Source: a virus. From it: 36,260 bases of DNA. The notes under the pieces were generated by a model. It was not told where the DNA came from and made no database searches. It saw only the letters and a list, made by a program, of their open reading frames with translations. This document shows, piece by piece, positions 17,729 through 24,412 of this stretch. Position 1 is the first letter of the stretch. Every line of letters starts with the position of its first letter. The stretch is from the IMG/VR virus record IMGVR_UViG_3300045738_002452, positions 1-36,260 of that record, one strand, 5' to 3'. Position numbers and translations under genes: made by a program.

Positions 17729-18139
17729 CTACTCTCCCAGCGCATCTCTGATAAATTGATTGATGGCGTTGGCATCGTTACTACTTATGCCTAGGTATGG
17801 TCTAGTTTGTTGGTGGCGGTTGGCATAGACTTCATTTGAGCCAACTCGCACATCAGTAGCTGATACGTTATAAGTCATTGAATTCAATAGATTGCCCGTA
17901 TATTCCAAAATACCACCGCTTGAGTATTGGCGTTTGCGAGCCGCGTAGTCAGGATCAAGCTCTGCCCAGTCTTCACCTTCAGGCGATTTCTTTTCATCAG
18001 CGATGCGAGATCTCGCACTTTCAGTAAGCTCGTTACCAATGGCGTTTAAAACAGGTCTTAGATCATCTGTATGAGCGCGTAATCTGGCAAAAAGATCTCG
18101 ACAGTCATCCATCCCATTCCACGTTATTGATGTACTCAT
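17729..18139 (-). CDS. G: Phage virion morphogenesis protein (Mu gpG family)
   Basis: A 136-residue protein. The segment 'IGNELTESARSRIADEKKSPEGEDWAELDPDYAARKRQYSSGGILEYTGNLLNSMTYNVSATDVRVGSNEVYANRHQ' is the conserved body of the phage virion morphogenesis family (Mu gpG, P2 gpS-like). It acts in head-tail joining or tail completion. In Mu this gene follows F directly; here it is placed after the gp36-like gene, with a 156-bp non-coding gap before it. Confidence 0.88.
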   Translation of the reverse strand: MSTSITWNGMDDCRDLFARLRAHTDDLRPVLNAIGNELTESARSRIADEKKSPEGEDWAELDPDYAARKRQYSSGGILEYTGNLLNSMTYNVSATDVRVGSNEVYANRHQQTRPYLGISSNDANAINQFIRDALGE

Positions 18140-18295
18140 CTTGACCTCGACTGTGATTAACGCATCAAACCATCTTTAAATCGCTTTAAACCCCGTTTAA
18201 ATTTGTTTAAAGATTGCTTATTGTCCTAACACCGCTTTTTAACTTTAAAACGCCTTAGAACGCATTTAAGAGCGTTCACCGATAAGTAAACAGCA
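18140..18295. other. Central non-coding gap with helically phased TTTAAA boxes; candidate gyrase/bend site
   Basis: A 156-bp stretch without a gene. TTTAAA occurs at 18175, 18185, 18196 and 18206 (steps of 10, 11 and 10 bp) and again at 18244. A GAACGC/GCGTTC stem (8-base loop) lies near 18257-18276. The gap is near the middle of a ~37-kb phage and beside gene G, as is Mu's strong gyrase site. The phased pattern and length suit DNA wrapping. Function is inferred. Confidence 0.4.
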
Positions 18296-18745
18296 TTAAG
18301 TCAAACGACCCATGGTTGTACGAGTAAACTGTCTATCCTCACTGCTGATATCGGCATGATGACTTGGCTGATCATCCGTGGGGTCATCTTCAGGGATGGA
18401 GAGGCCTAGACTGGTCTCACCTTTAGCAAAGCGCTCCAAGTGTTTGGTGGCATCGTCATATAGCTTGTTAGTGCCATTGTCGGACTTGCCTGTATTGCCA
18501 AGTTTGACCTTGAGATAGTACACCGCCAAATCAATGGCGAGGGTCTTGACCAAGGCAGGAACAATAGCAAGCGGTAAGCTGACCCGCTGGCCGATGTAGC
18601 TATCAATGATGCCGATACCGTCTGCTATTGCTGCCTCAGCCACGGGCACATTGATACTGTCGGCACGGGTCTTGGGATTGGTCAGCTCAATGACCGTCTG
18701 CTTACCTAGCCGTAATTCCAAGTCTGCAACCGTGGCATAGCTCAT
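18296..18745 (-). CDS. gp36-like head-tail connector (DUF1320)
   Basis: A 149-residue protein. 'MSYATVADLELRLGKQTVIELTN' and 'VAEAAIADGIGIIDSYIGQRVSLPLAIVPALVKTLAIDLAVYYL' are the hallmarks of the DUF1320 / Mu gp36 family, helical adaptor proteins at the head-tail connector. The C-terminal ~35 residues are acidic and probably flexible. The start overlaps the stop of the gp35-like gene (coupled translation). The non-coding central gap follows it. Confidence 0.9.
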   Translation of the reverse strand: MSYATVADLELRLGKQTVIELTNPKTRADSINVPVAEAAIADGIGIIDSYIGQRVSLPLAIVPALVKTLAIDLAVYYLKVKLGNTGKSDNGTNKLYDDATKHLERFAKGETSLGLSIPEDDPTDDQPSHHADISSEDRQFTRTTMGRLT

Positions 18746-19299
18746 TAGGCGTTACTCTCAGCGTGCTCTTTAACAAGCACGTCCCACGCCGCATCACGCT
18801 CTTTGGCGTTGATCTCGATGCCGAGATCCTGTAGCGCATAAACCGTTGGCTTGTCAGCAGTGACATCTAAATCTAGACCACGAATGGCCTCTACAATCGT
18901 AGTTAGATGATCAACAGGCGCTTCTGGTACCGGAGCGCTCTCAGCTTCACCCGTAGGCGCTTCAGGTAGCGCTGCTGTGCCCGTATCTGCGTATGGGTTA
19001 TGCGTTGGCTCATTTTCCAGTTCATCGACAATAATAAAGGCTGGGTCAGACGCATTAGTGGCATCAGATAGAGTGTCTTCAGATGCCGAATGATCGACAT
19101 TGACAGTGTTATCGCCTGTTTCAACATCGTCAGCTCCTTCTGAAAGCACCTTCACTTGTAAATGGCGATCGGACTCAAGTACTGCCAGCTCATTGTCATC
19201 CACTTCGATTTGTTTGGGCTTGTCTGTAAATTGCATACCGTTCCGAAATCGGCTTTGGCAGCCAGTAGCAATAACAGAGATTAAAAACAGCTTACTCAT
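18745..19299 (-). CDS. gp35-like (HI1506-related) head protein
   Basis: A 184-residue protein. The N-terminal ~50 residues ('LFLISVIATGCQSRFRNGMQFTDKPKQIEVDDNELAVLESDRHLQVKVL') match the small 'fresh beta' domain of the Mu-like gp35/HI1506 proteins. A long acidic, low-complexity middle follows (about 55-125, rich in Glu, Asp, Ala and Pro). The C-terminal segment 'VEAIRGLDLDVTADKPTVYALQDLGIEINAKERDAAWDVLVKEH' is the helical tail seen in relatives. It lies between the major head subunit and gp36, as in Mu. The exact role (head decoration or completion) is not established. Confidence 0.78.
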   Translation of the reverse strand: MSKLFLISVIATGCQSRFRNGMQFTDKPKQIEVDDNELAVLESDRHLQVKVLSEGADDVETGDNTVNVDHSASEDTLSDATNASDPAFIIVDELENEPTHNPYADTGTAALPEAPTGEAESAPVPEAPVDHLTTIVEAIRGLDLDVTADKPTVYALQDLGIEINAKERDAAWDVLVKEHAESNA

Positions 19300-19328
19300 G
19301 ATTACATCCTTTTATAATAAGATTTGGA

Positions 19329-19355
19329 TTAGGCTGCCCGTATCAAGCAGCCTAA
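19329..19355 (-). other. Stem-loop after the major head gene
   Basis: Perfect 9-bp stem TTAGGCTGC (19329-19337) with GCAGCCTAA (19347-19355) and a 9-base loop, 11 bases past the stop codon of the major head gene. No T-run follows, so it looks like an RNA stabiliser or partial attenuator rather than a full terminator. Confidence 0.55.
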
Positions 19356-19366
19356 CCTGAGATGAA

Positions 19367-20278
19367 TTAAACGCGCTGGGTGACCAGCACATCGACCACA
19401 TCTTTGTTGATGTTCGTTTGACCATTGGCTAAGCGATCCGCTTTGACCAGCTCCAACGCTTTAGCACGTAGCGCAGGTGGCACGACAAGCAGGCTTGGCG
19501 TGATATCTAGCTCACGGCCTCCGTCGGCTACTTGTGATTGCATGTGCGCGATCGCCGCGTTTAAAGACTCAGCGGTCAATGGTTTGTTAGACTTATAGGC
19601 CATTTGCCAAAATCCATAACCGACGTTATGACGCGCTCGAGCGCCCCAGCGAAATAGATCAAGCATAAAGACCGACTCATCATCCAGCTTGGTCATAGCG
19701 GTCAGCTCAATTTCTTTACGCTTTTGAAAGATGATGGGCTTGATCACATTGCTGGTGTCGAGCAGGTACCAAGATGGATCACCGCTCACAGCATCATAGT
19801 CTAGATTAGATACCGTAGTGGCCACGCCTGTGCCATCATGATTTGGGTACACAGGATGATCGGTATCAAAAAAGTTTTGACCGTCATAGCACATTTTCTC
19901 ATGGCCTGTTTTTAATGCATCAAATACTAATTTGTCTGGATGCTGACTGGCACGGCGGCCGTGCGCTTGGGCAAGTGGTGTTAACGTGCCTAGATTATCG
20001 TCTTCGATGTCAGTACGCTTTACCGCAATCGTTGATTCGTACAGCTTATTGACGATGCTATAAGCGTGAGTCGTGATATCTTTGAGCACGCGCTCACCGA
20101 TCCACTCACGCATCTCTGGCAGCTCACCAAGCCAGTCATAAGTATTGCTAGCTGTGCTGGACGGTACGACCGTTGCGATCTGAGTGTATTCAGGCTCGAC
20201 GCTATCGAGACCGTTTTGGAAGGTCTTTTTAATCGCCGTATTTAGCGCGGTTAAGGTGGCTGCATTAACTAAAGCCAT
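19367..20278 (-). CDS. T: Major head subunit (Mu gpT-like)
   Basis: A 303-residue protein, the length of Mu gpT. 'NAATLTALNTAIKKTFQNGLDSVEPEYTQIATVVPSSTASNTYDWLGELPEMREWIGERVLKDI' and 'YSIVNKLYESTIAVKRTDIEDDNLG' are strongly typical. The later parts 'CYDGQNFFDTDHPV' and 'PSLLVVPPALRAKALELVKADRLANGQTN' also match the family, which has an HK97-like fold. It forms the capsid shell and follows the protease/scaffold gene. A stem-loop follows its stop codon. Confidence 0.95.
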   Translation of the reverse strand: MALVNAATLTALNTAIKKTFQNGLDSVEPEYTQIATVVPSSTASNTYDWLGELPEMREWIGERVLKDITTHAYSIVNKLYESTIAVKRTDIEDDNLGTLTPLAQAHGRRASQHPDKLVFDALKTGHEKMCYDGQNFFDTDHPVYPNHDGTGVATTVSNLDYDAVSGDPSWYLLDTSNVIKPIIFQKRKEIELTAMTKLDDESVFMLDLFRWGARARHNVGYGFWQMAYKSNKPLTAESLNAAIAHMQSQVADGGRELDITPSLLVVPPALRAKALELVKADRLANGQTNINKDVVDVLVTQRV

Positions 20279-20350
20279 GGCGGTTTTCCTTGTAATTTAT
20301 AAATAAGATTAGATTAAATATCTGCTATTAAGTGCTTAGGGTGCTAGTGC

Positions 20351-20815
20351 TTAGTCTAAGACCACGCCCATTTGCGCTAGGATGCCTTGCTGCTCACTGT
20401 TCAGCTCAGTGTCTTTGCCATCTTTTTGAGCGGGTTTATCAGGCAAGTTGCTATCACCAATGACGGGTGCTTTGGTTGACACAAACTTGTTAAAATCTGC
20501 CAAGCCTTGCTCAGTTGAGCAGTAATTGGCATAAAACGCTTTATCAGCAGGGGCAATCTTTTTCTCACTGATGGCCGCATTGAGCGCCGTCTCTACTGCC
20601 TCGTTGTGCTTTTCAGTTTCAAGCGCTGCAAGCTTAGTGTTAGCGGCATTTAGCTCAGTAACGACTTGGCTATGGGTCGCTTGTGGTACAAAGTGGTTTA
20701 GATCAGGCATTTGTGGATCAGGCTTAGCCGTTTTTAATGCATTGATAGCATTGAGCGCTGTTGCTTGATCAGCATCTGCTGATAGCCCTAAGGCGGCGAG
20801 TAACTCTGGTAGCAT
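20351..20815 (-). CDS. Z: Nested scaffold protein (Mu Z-like), internal start in the protease gene
   Basis: An internal in-frame ATG at 20815 (codon 173 of the protease gene) is preceded by AAAAGGA with a 7-base spacing, stronger than the site before the protease ATG itself. It would give 154 residues: 'MLPELLAALGLSADADQATAL', then a helical, charged region and an acidic end. In Mu the scaffold protein is made in this way from the 3' part of the protease gene. Internal initiation here is inferred from the ribosome site and this precedent. Confidence 0.6.
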   Translation of the reverse strand: MLPELLAALGLSADADQATALNAINALKTAKPDPQMPDLNHFVPQATHSQVVTELNAANTKLAALETEKHNEAVETALNAAISEKKIAPADKAFYANYCSTEQGLADFNKFVSTKAPVIGDSNLPDKPAQKDGKDTELNSEQQGILAQMGVVLD

Positions 20816-21331
20816 GGGATCATCCTTTTCTAGTGGGGTGGTTTGATTGTCTTGCGCCTTATTGAGCGCAGGCACGTATAGGTTGGGCTTATTGGTCAAG
20901 CCGACACTACATAGCGCGTGCACAGCGCCATCTTTAGTGGTGTGAAAGGCGGGGCTGTAGAATTTATAACGCTTATCGTCAATGGACTCTTTACCTAGCG
21001 TATTGAGCTCAAGTAGTCCTAAGATGTGGTCTTGCTCGACTTTGAGCTGAGTTATCCAGCCACTCGCTTGAGTATTAGCAGTGACCTCGCTGGCGTGATC
21101 GTTATCAAGAATAAAGGGCAAGGTAGTGTTTTTAACGACCTGCTCAGGGTCGCTATTGGTCCAGCTACGACCGTCGCGGCCAGTAAACGCACCGATAGGG
21201 ATAAGCGGTAACCAAATCCCGTCATCGGCCTCAATATCAGAGGGTAAGCTACGACAAAGTGTGGTGATAATCGCGTCATTGGCGTCACTCTGACTGGTAC
21301 TGTTAAGCGCGGTATATAAGTGTTTTTTCAT
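20351..21331 (-). CDS. I: Head maturation protease with scaffold domain (Mu gpI-like)
   Basis: A 326-residue protein. The N-terminal ~160 residues form the protease domain: 'IWLPLIPIGAFTGRDGRSWTNSDPEQVV', 'LPFILDNDHAS', 'GWITQLKVEQDHILGLLELNTLGKESIDDKRYKFYSPAF' and 'LCSVGLTNKPNLYVPAL' are conserved in the Mu gp32 family. Residues after 172 are helical and charged, as in scaffold parts. It processes scaffold and head proteins in the prohead. It sits between MuF and the major head subunit; the Mu neighbour G has moved elsewhere. A conserved late element lies 33 bp before the ATG, so this may be the first gene of a separate late transcript. Confidence 0.9.
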   Translation of the reverse strand: MKKHLYTALNSTSQSDANDAIITTLCRSLPSDIEADDGIWLPLIPIGAFTGRDGRSWTNSDPEQVVKNTTLPFILDNDHASEVTANTQASGWITQLKVEQDHILGLLELNTLGKESIDDKRYKFYSPAFHTTKDGAVHALCSVGLTNKPNLYVPALNKAQDNQTTPLEKDDPMLPELLAALGLSADADQATALNAINALKTAKPDPQMPDLNHFVPQATHSQVVTELNAANTKLAALETEKHNEAVETALNAAISEKKIAPADKAFYANYCSTEQGLADFNKFVSTKAPVIGDSNLPDKPAQKDGKDTELNSEQQGILAQMGVVLD

Positions 21332-21346
21332 ATTGCCTAGAGTAGC

Positions 21347-21387
21347 AATATGTATAAGTGTCGGTTATTAAAGTGGTTTACTGATTT
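21347..21387 (-). promoter_or_regulatory. Putative late promoter upstream of the protease gene (conserved element, copy 3)
   Basis: The 23-bp element at 21365-21387 (variable pair AC) is followed after 12 bases by CATATT (21347-21352) as a -10 candidate. The ATG comes 33 bases after the element. This is the same geometry as copy 1 at gene M, with a similar leader (ACATAyTGyTA, then TCTArG). Confidence 0.6.
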
Positions 21388-21401
21388 TTACAGTGGTAGG
21401 C

Positions 21402-21431
21402 TTGCTTGGTGCGGGGTTGATTGGGTATACT
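21402..21431 (+). promoter_or_regulatory. Plus-strand sigma-70-like promoter in the MuF/protease gap
   Basis: TTGCTT (21402-21407), an 18-bp spacer, then TATACT (21426-21431). It faces against all surrounding genes and would transcribe the non-coding island towards the end of the MuF gene. The -35 is weak, so the call is tentative. Confidence 0.35.
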
Positions 21432-21437
21432 AAAACT

Positions 21438-21580
21438 AGTTTCTATGCTGTAGAGCCCAATTCAGGTAGAAGGGATTGTTAACTGCGGTTTTGTATTATT
21501 AAGATGGCGATATTACAAAAATAGGTTAGCAAGTGACGTTGGTTCAAATCCAACCCAGTATAAAAACGCCATCTTTTCTT
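21438..21580 (+). ncRNA. Candidate structured RNA with tRNA T-arm-like hairpin
   Basis: No gene covers 21332-21578. On the plus strand AAGATGGCG (21501-21509) pairs perfectly with CGCCATCTT (21567-21575), which is followed by further T and C bases. Inside lies GTTGG-TTCAAAT-CCAAC (21538-21554), a perfect T-arm of a tRNA. No anticodon arm, and no acceptor stem joined to the T-arm, can be built, so this is not an ordinary tRNA. A promoter-like sequence lies upstream. It may be an antisense or decoy RNA, or a tRNA relic. The boundaries are approximate. Confidence 0.35.
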
Positions 21581-22886
21581 ACAACTTCCCCCATAGCAAA
21601 TCAAATGATTTCAGACTAGACAATTCATCGTCAGACAATGTCGACCCTGTTTTGACCATATTTAATTTAACTTGCTTTTTCTCTCCGTTATTCTCTTTTA
21701 TTTTTACCGCATAATCCACTTTAACCAATACCTTGCCATTGCTGTTTTTATAAACAAAGACAAGAGTATCAAGAGCGCTCTTTTGTCTTTGCTGCTCTTT
21801 GGTCTGTAACAAAATAGCTGTAGGGTTCTGTAGTTCTTCTGGCAAGTTTTGCCACATCTCTATGTCCAAGCGCTTTCCTGATGCTTGCTTACTATCCCTC
21901 AATCCGTGCAATATATCCGCATCACGCACGGCAATAATGTTATGATGCGGCGCTTTGCCCATCTTGGTCAGCTTATCGACCACCTCATCATTGATAATGC
22001 CCACGGCCAGCGTATTGCCATACGCGCGTTTATTGTCAGCGACATCAGTTACCATATCGCGTACCACTTTATCCATCATGGCCTTTTGCGCACTATCACC
22101 CAGTAAGGCGCTCATGGTGGCATTGGCTTGCTTTGGGTTTTGAGTGACGACCTGTGATAGTTTGTCAGTGACCATCTCAAGCGCTTTGTGCTCACGGTGA
22201 CGGCCGACATTATATTCAAACCCTGGACTGATCCCTTTAGGCACTTTATGCTTGCGGCCAGTGGCTTTATTCTCCCAGTCGTGATACTCAATTTTTGGGC
22301 TGTCACTGATGCCGGCCTTTTCAGCTTTGTCAGCGGTCAAGCTCTGTACCCAGCACTTGCAGCCCCAGCCATTCATGGGCATATGCGTCTGCCAAAAAGG
22401 ATCATCGACAGGCAACACTAGACCATCAAAGCGCTTATGCGCAGGGCGGTTCTTGAGGCTTGGGCCCAAACGATAGCGTAGATACGGATGCGTGGCTTTA
22501 TTGGCTTCAAATCGATGCCAGCTCCCCGTGTGATACGATTGCGTCTTGTTGACCTGGTACACTTTTTTGAGGCGTCTATCTGATAGCCGAGTGAGGTCTT
22601 CACCGGTCACTTCATCTTTTTGCGCATAGTTGCCCCAGCCTTCTTCACCGAGCTTTTCTAGCATACCTTTCTTAAAGGTATGAAAAGTTTGCCCTTCAGC
22701 TACGGCGTCAATGACAGACTCATGGATGCTGTTTAATACATCTAGCTCCATGATTTTGGCGACAGTAAACTTGGAGGCATGCTCCTCGGCATAGATTTCC
22801 GACCAGTTGTAGCTGGTCGCCAGCTTTTTGCCCGTGATATAGGCGATGGCCTCATGCGGTATGACTTTAGGGACTTTAAGCGCCAT
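21579..22886 (-). CDS. F: MuF head morphogenesis protein with C-terminal PBECR-like nuclease toxin domain
   Basis: A 435-residue protein. Residues about 30-185 form the phage_Mu_F / SPP1 gp7 domain: 'YAQKDEVTGEDLTRLSDRRLKKVYQVNKTQSYHTGSWHRFEA', 'LRYRLGPSLKNRPAHKRFDGLVLPVDDPFWQTHMPMNGWGCKCWV' with the C176-x-C178 pair. Residues about 290-435 are a separate domain: 'HHNIIAVRDADILHGLRDSKQASGKRLDIEMWQNLPEELQNPTAILLQ' with H327, then beta strands ('DTLVFVYKNSNGKVLVKVDYAV', 'KQVKLNMVKTGSTLS'). This resembles the phage-Barnase-EndoU-ColicinE5/D-RelE-like nuclease (PBECR) domains often fused to MuF. MuF is a minor capsid protein at the portal; the extra domain may enter the host with the DNA. No obvious immunity gene lies next to it. 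Confidence 0.88.
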   Translation of the reverse strand: MALKVPKVIPHEAIAYITGKKLATSYNWSEIYAEEHASKFTVAKIMELDVLNSIHESVIDAVAEGQTFHTFKKGMLEKLGEEGWGNYAQKDEVTGEDLTRLSDRRLKKVYQVNKTQSYHTGSWHRFEANKATHPYLRYRLGPSLKNRPAHKRFDGLVLPVDDPFWQTHMPMNGWGCKCWVQSLTADKAEKAGISDSPKIEYHDWENKATGRKHKVPKGISPGFEYNVGRHREHKALEMVTDKLSQVVTQNPKQANATMSALLGDSAQKAMMDKVVRDMVTDVADNKRAYGNTLAVGIINDEVVDKLTKMGKAPHHNIIAVRDADILHGLRDSKQASGKRLDIEMWQNLPEELQNPTAILLQTKEQQRQKSALDTLVFVYKNSNGKVLVKVDYAVKIKENNGEKKQVKLNMVKTGSTLSDDELSSLKSFDLLWGKL

Positions 22887-24412
22887 TATTTGACCCCATC
22901 AGCAAAGGCTTTGATGCCAGATAATGCCAGCGCATCAGTAATATCACTGCTGTTTAGCTCAGCGCTATTGAGCAATCTCAGCATCTCATCAAAGCTGGTG
23001 GCGGCTTGTAGCTGACTGACCAGCGCTTTGATAGATTGCTCAGTGACATTGATAAAGCCGTCCATATCACCGTCAGCATTGGCGTCATGCAGGCGCTCTT
23101 GCTCATTATTGAGCGCTGTAGACAGCTCTGTCTGAGCGCTTGGCGGTGCTGCTCGGTTAAATTGGGTCGCACCCATACCTTGCGGACTTGCAGCTTGCAA
23201 TAGCTCTTCATCATCCTGTGGGTCAGGGATGCCCAATTTATCTCGGACAAAGTTTTGTGGCACTTTTAAGCCAAGCGGTACCAGTTTAGCCAGACCCTCT
23301 ACCAGTCCCGCGATGTCTTCCGCTTCTGGGACATACAAGACAAACTTAGGATAGACCTTCTGCACACCGTAATTAAAATCAATATAGGGCTTGATCAGCT
23401 GTTGATTGATGGTTGCCGATAGCTGCTTGGCATCCGCCTTGAGCAGATCTATTCGCACCTCATTATGTACCTGTGATTGCGCGTTACTACTGCCGTCATC
23501 AGCAGTCATGGTTTGACCCAGTACGGCTTTGCTGATTTGCTTATCGAGCCAGTTGGCCAAGTTCTCAAACAGACTTTCGCCGCCGGTTGAGTTAGCAGCG
23601 GTTATAAACTCCACTTGCATACTCTCAGGGATGATAGCCGCCGCATCGGTACCGATATTGGCAACCGCTCGCTTGAGCACCGCTTTATCTGGCTCTGATG
23701 CGCCATTGCCATATTTACCGACACGTATTGGCATGCCAAACACTTCACAAAACGCCATCCAGTCGGTCAGCGCGTAAGTCTTACACATATAGCTAAGTGC
23801 TGCCATACGGGCAAGGCCGCCACGGATCGGTATGCCAGCTTTGAGCTTGGGTTGATGTACCACAAACTTATAAGCAGGCAGATGCGGCCCAGCTGTACCG
23901 TCTTCATTACATAGGCGCAGGGTATAGGCGTCGTCATCTGCAAATCTAAAGTAGCGCGGGTCACGCCACACATAGCTGACAGGCTTAAAGCCTTCCCACA
24001 TTACTTCACTGGCCGCAAATCCTTTGCCCAGTCCATCGACCAAGGCACTGATCAAGTCGTCAAACTCAGCCGCTTGTACCAAGTTATTGATATCATCGGC
24101 GATGGTTTGACCAATCTCACTATCATCAGCAGGCTCAACGTGGCGATCTAAGCCTTCAATGGCCAGTTTACGAGTACGCAAGACACTACCGTAGTGCGGC
24201 TCACGCTCTTCCATCTCTTCAGCGAGCGTTAGATAGTCGTAGATATCGCCTTGGTTAGCCGCTGCCAAGATATTGGCAAGCTTGGCAGGATTAAGGCCAC
24301 GGGCGATGCTGTCATCATTCCACGCACGGCGGACGCCTGTGACTGAAGCCGCTGCAACTTCTTGCTCTAATAGCTTTTTGCCAGCTTGGGTTTTTGGATC
24401 TACTTCTTTCAC
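22886..24412 (-). CDS. Portal protein (DUF935, Mu gp29-like)
   Basis: A 508-residue protein of the DUF935 portal family. 'GDIYDYLTLAEEMEEREPHYGSVLRTRKLAIEGLDRHVEPADD', 'GKGFAASEVMWEGFKPVSYVWRDPRYFRFADDD', 'PIRGGLARMAALSYMCKTYALTDWMAFCEVFGMPIRVGKYG' and 'LDKQISKAVLGQTMTADDGSSNAQSQVHNEVR' are diagnostic. It forms the dodecameric ring through which DNA is packaged and ejected. The start overlaps the large terminase gene by 4 bases and the stop shares a base with the MuF start, giving a tightly coupled packaging block. Confidence 0.95.
   Translation of the reverse strand: MKEVDPKTQAGKKLLEQEVAAASVTGVRRAWNDDSIARGLNPAKLANILAAANQGDIYDYLTLAEEMEEREPHYGSVLRTRKLAIEGLDRHVEPADDSEIGQTIADDINNLVQAAEFDDLISALVDGLGKGFAASEVMWEGFKPVSYVWRDPRYFRFADDDAYTLRLCNEDGTAGPHLPAYKFVVHQPKLKAGIPIRGGLARMAALSYMCKTYALTDWMAFCEVFGMPIRVGKYGNGASEPDKAVLKRAVANIGTDAAAIIPESMQVEFITAANSTGGESLFENLANWLDKQISKAVLGQTMTADDGSSNAQSQVHNEVRIDLLKADAKQLSATINQQLIKPYIDFNYGVQKVYPKFVLYVPEAEDIAGLVEGLAKLVPLGLKVPQNFVRDKLGIPDPQDDEELLQAASPQGMGATQFNRAAPPSAQTELSTALNNEQERLHDANADGDMDGFINVTEQSIKALVSQLQAATSFDEMLRLLNSAELNSSDITDALALSGIKAFADGVK

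Noticed and set aside
18175-18249. Regular short repeats as a possible CRISPR array
   Set aside because: The 6-bp TTTAAA units at ~10-bp steps have no repeat/spacer architecture; phased DNA bending fits better.
21538-21554. A tRNA gene suggested by a perfect T-arm
   Set aside because: No anticodon or D arm and no acceptor stem adjoining the T-arm can be formed on either side; kept only as a structured-RNA candidate.
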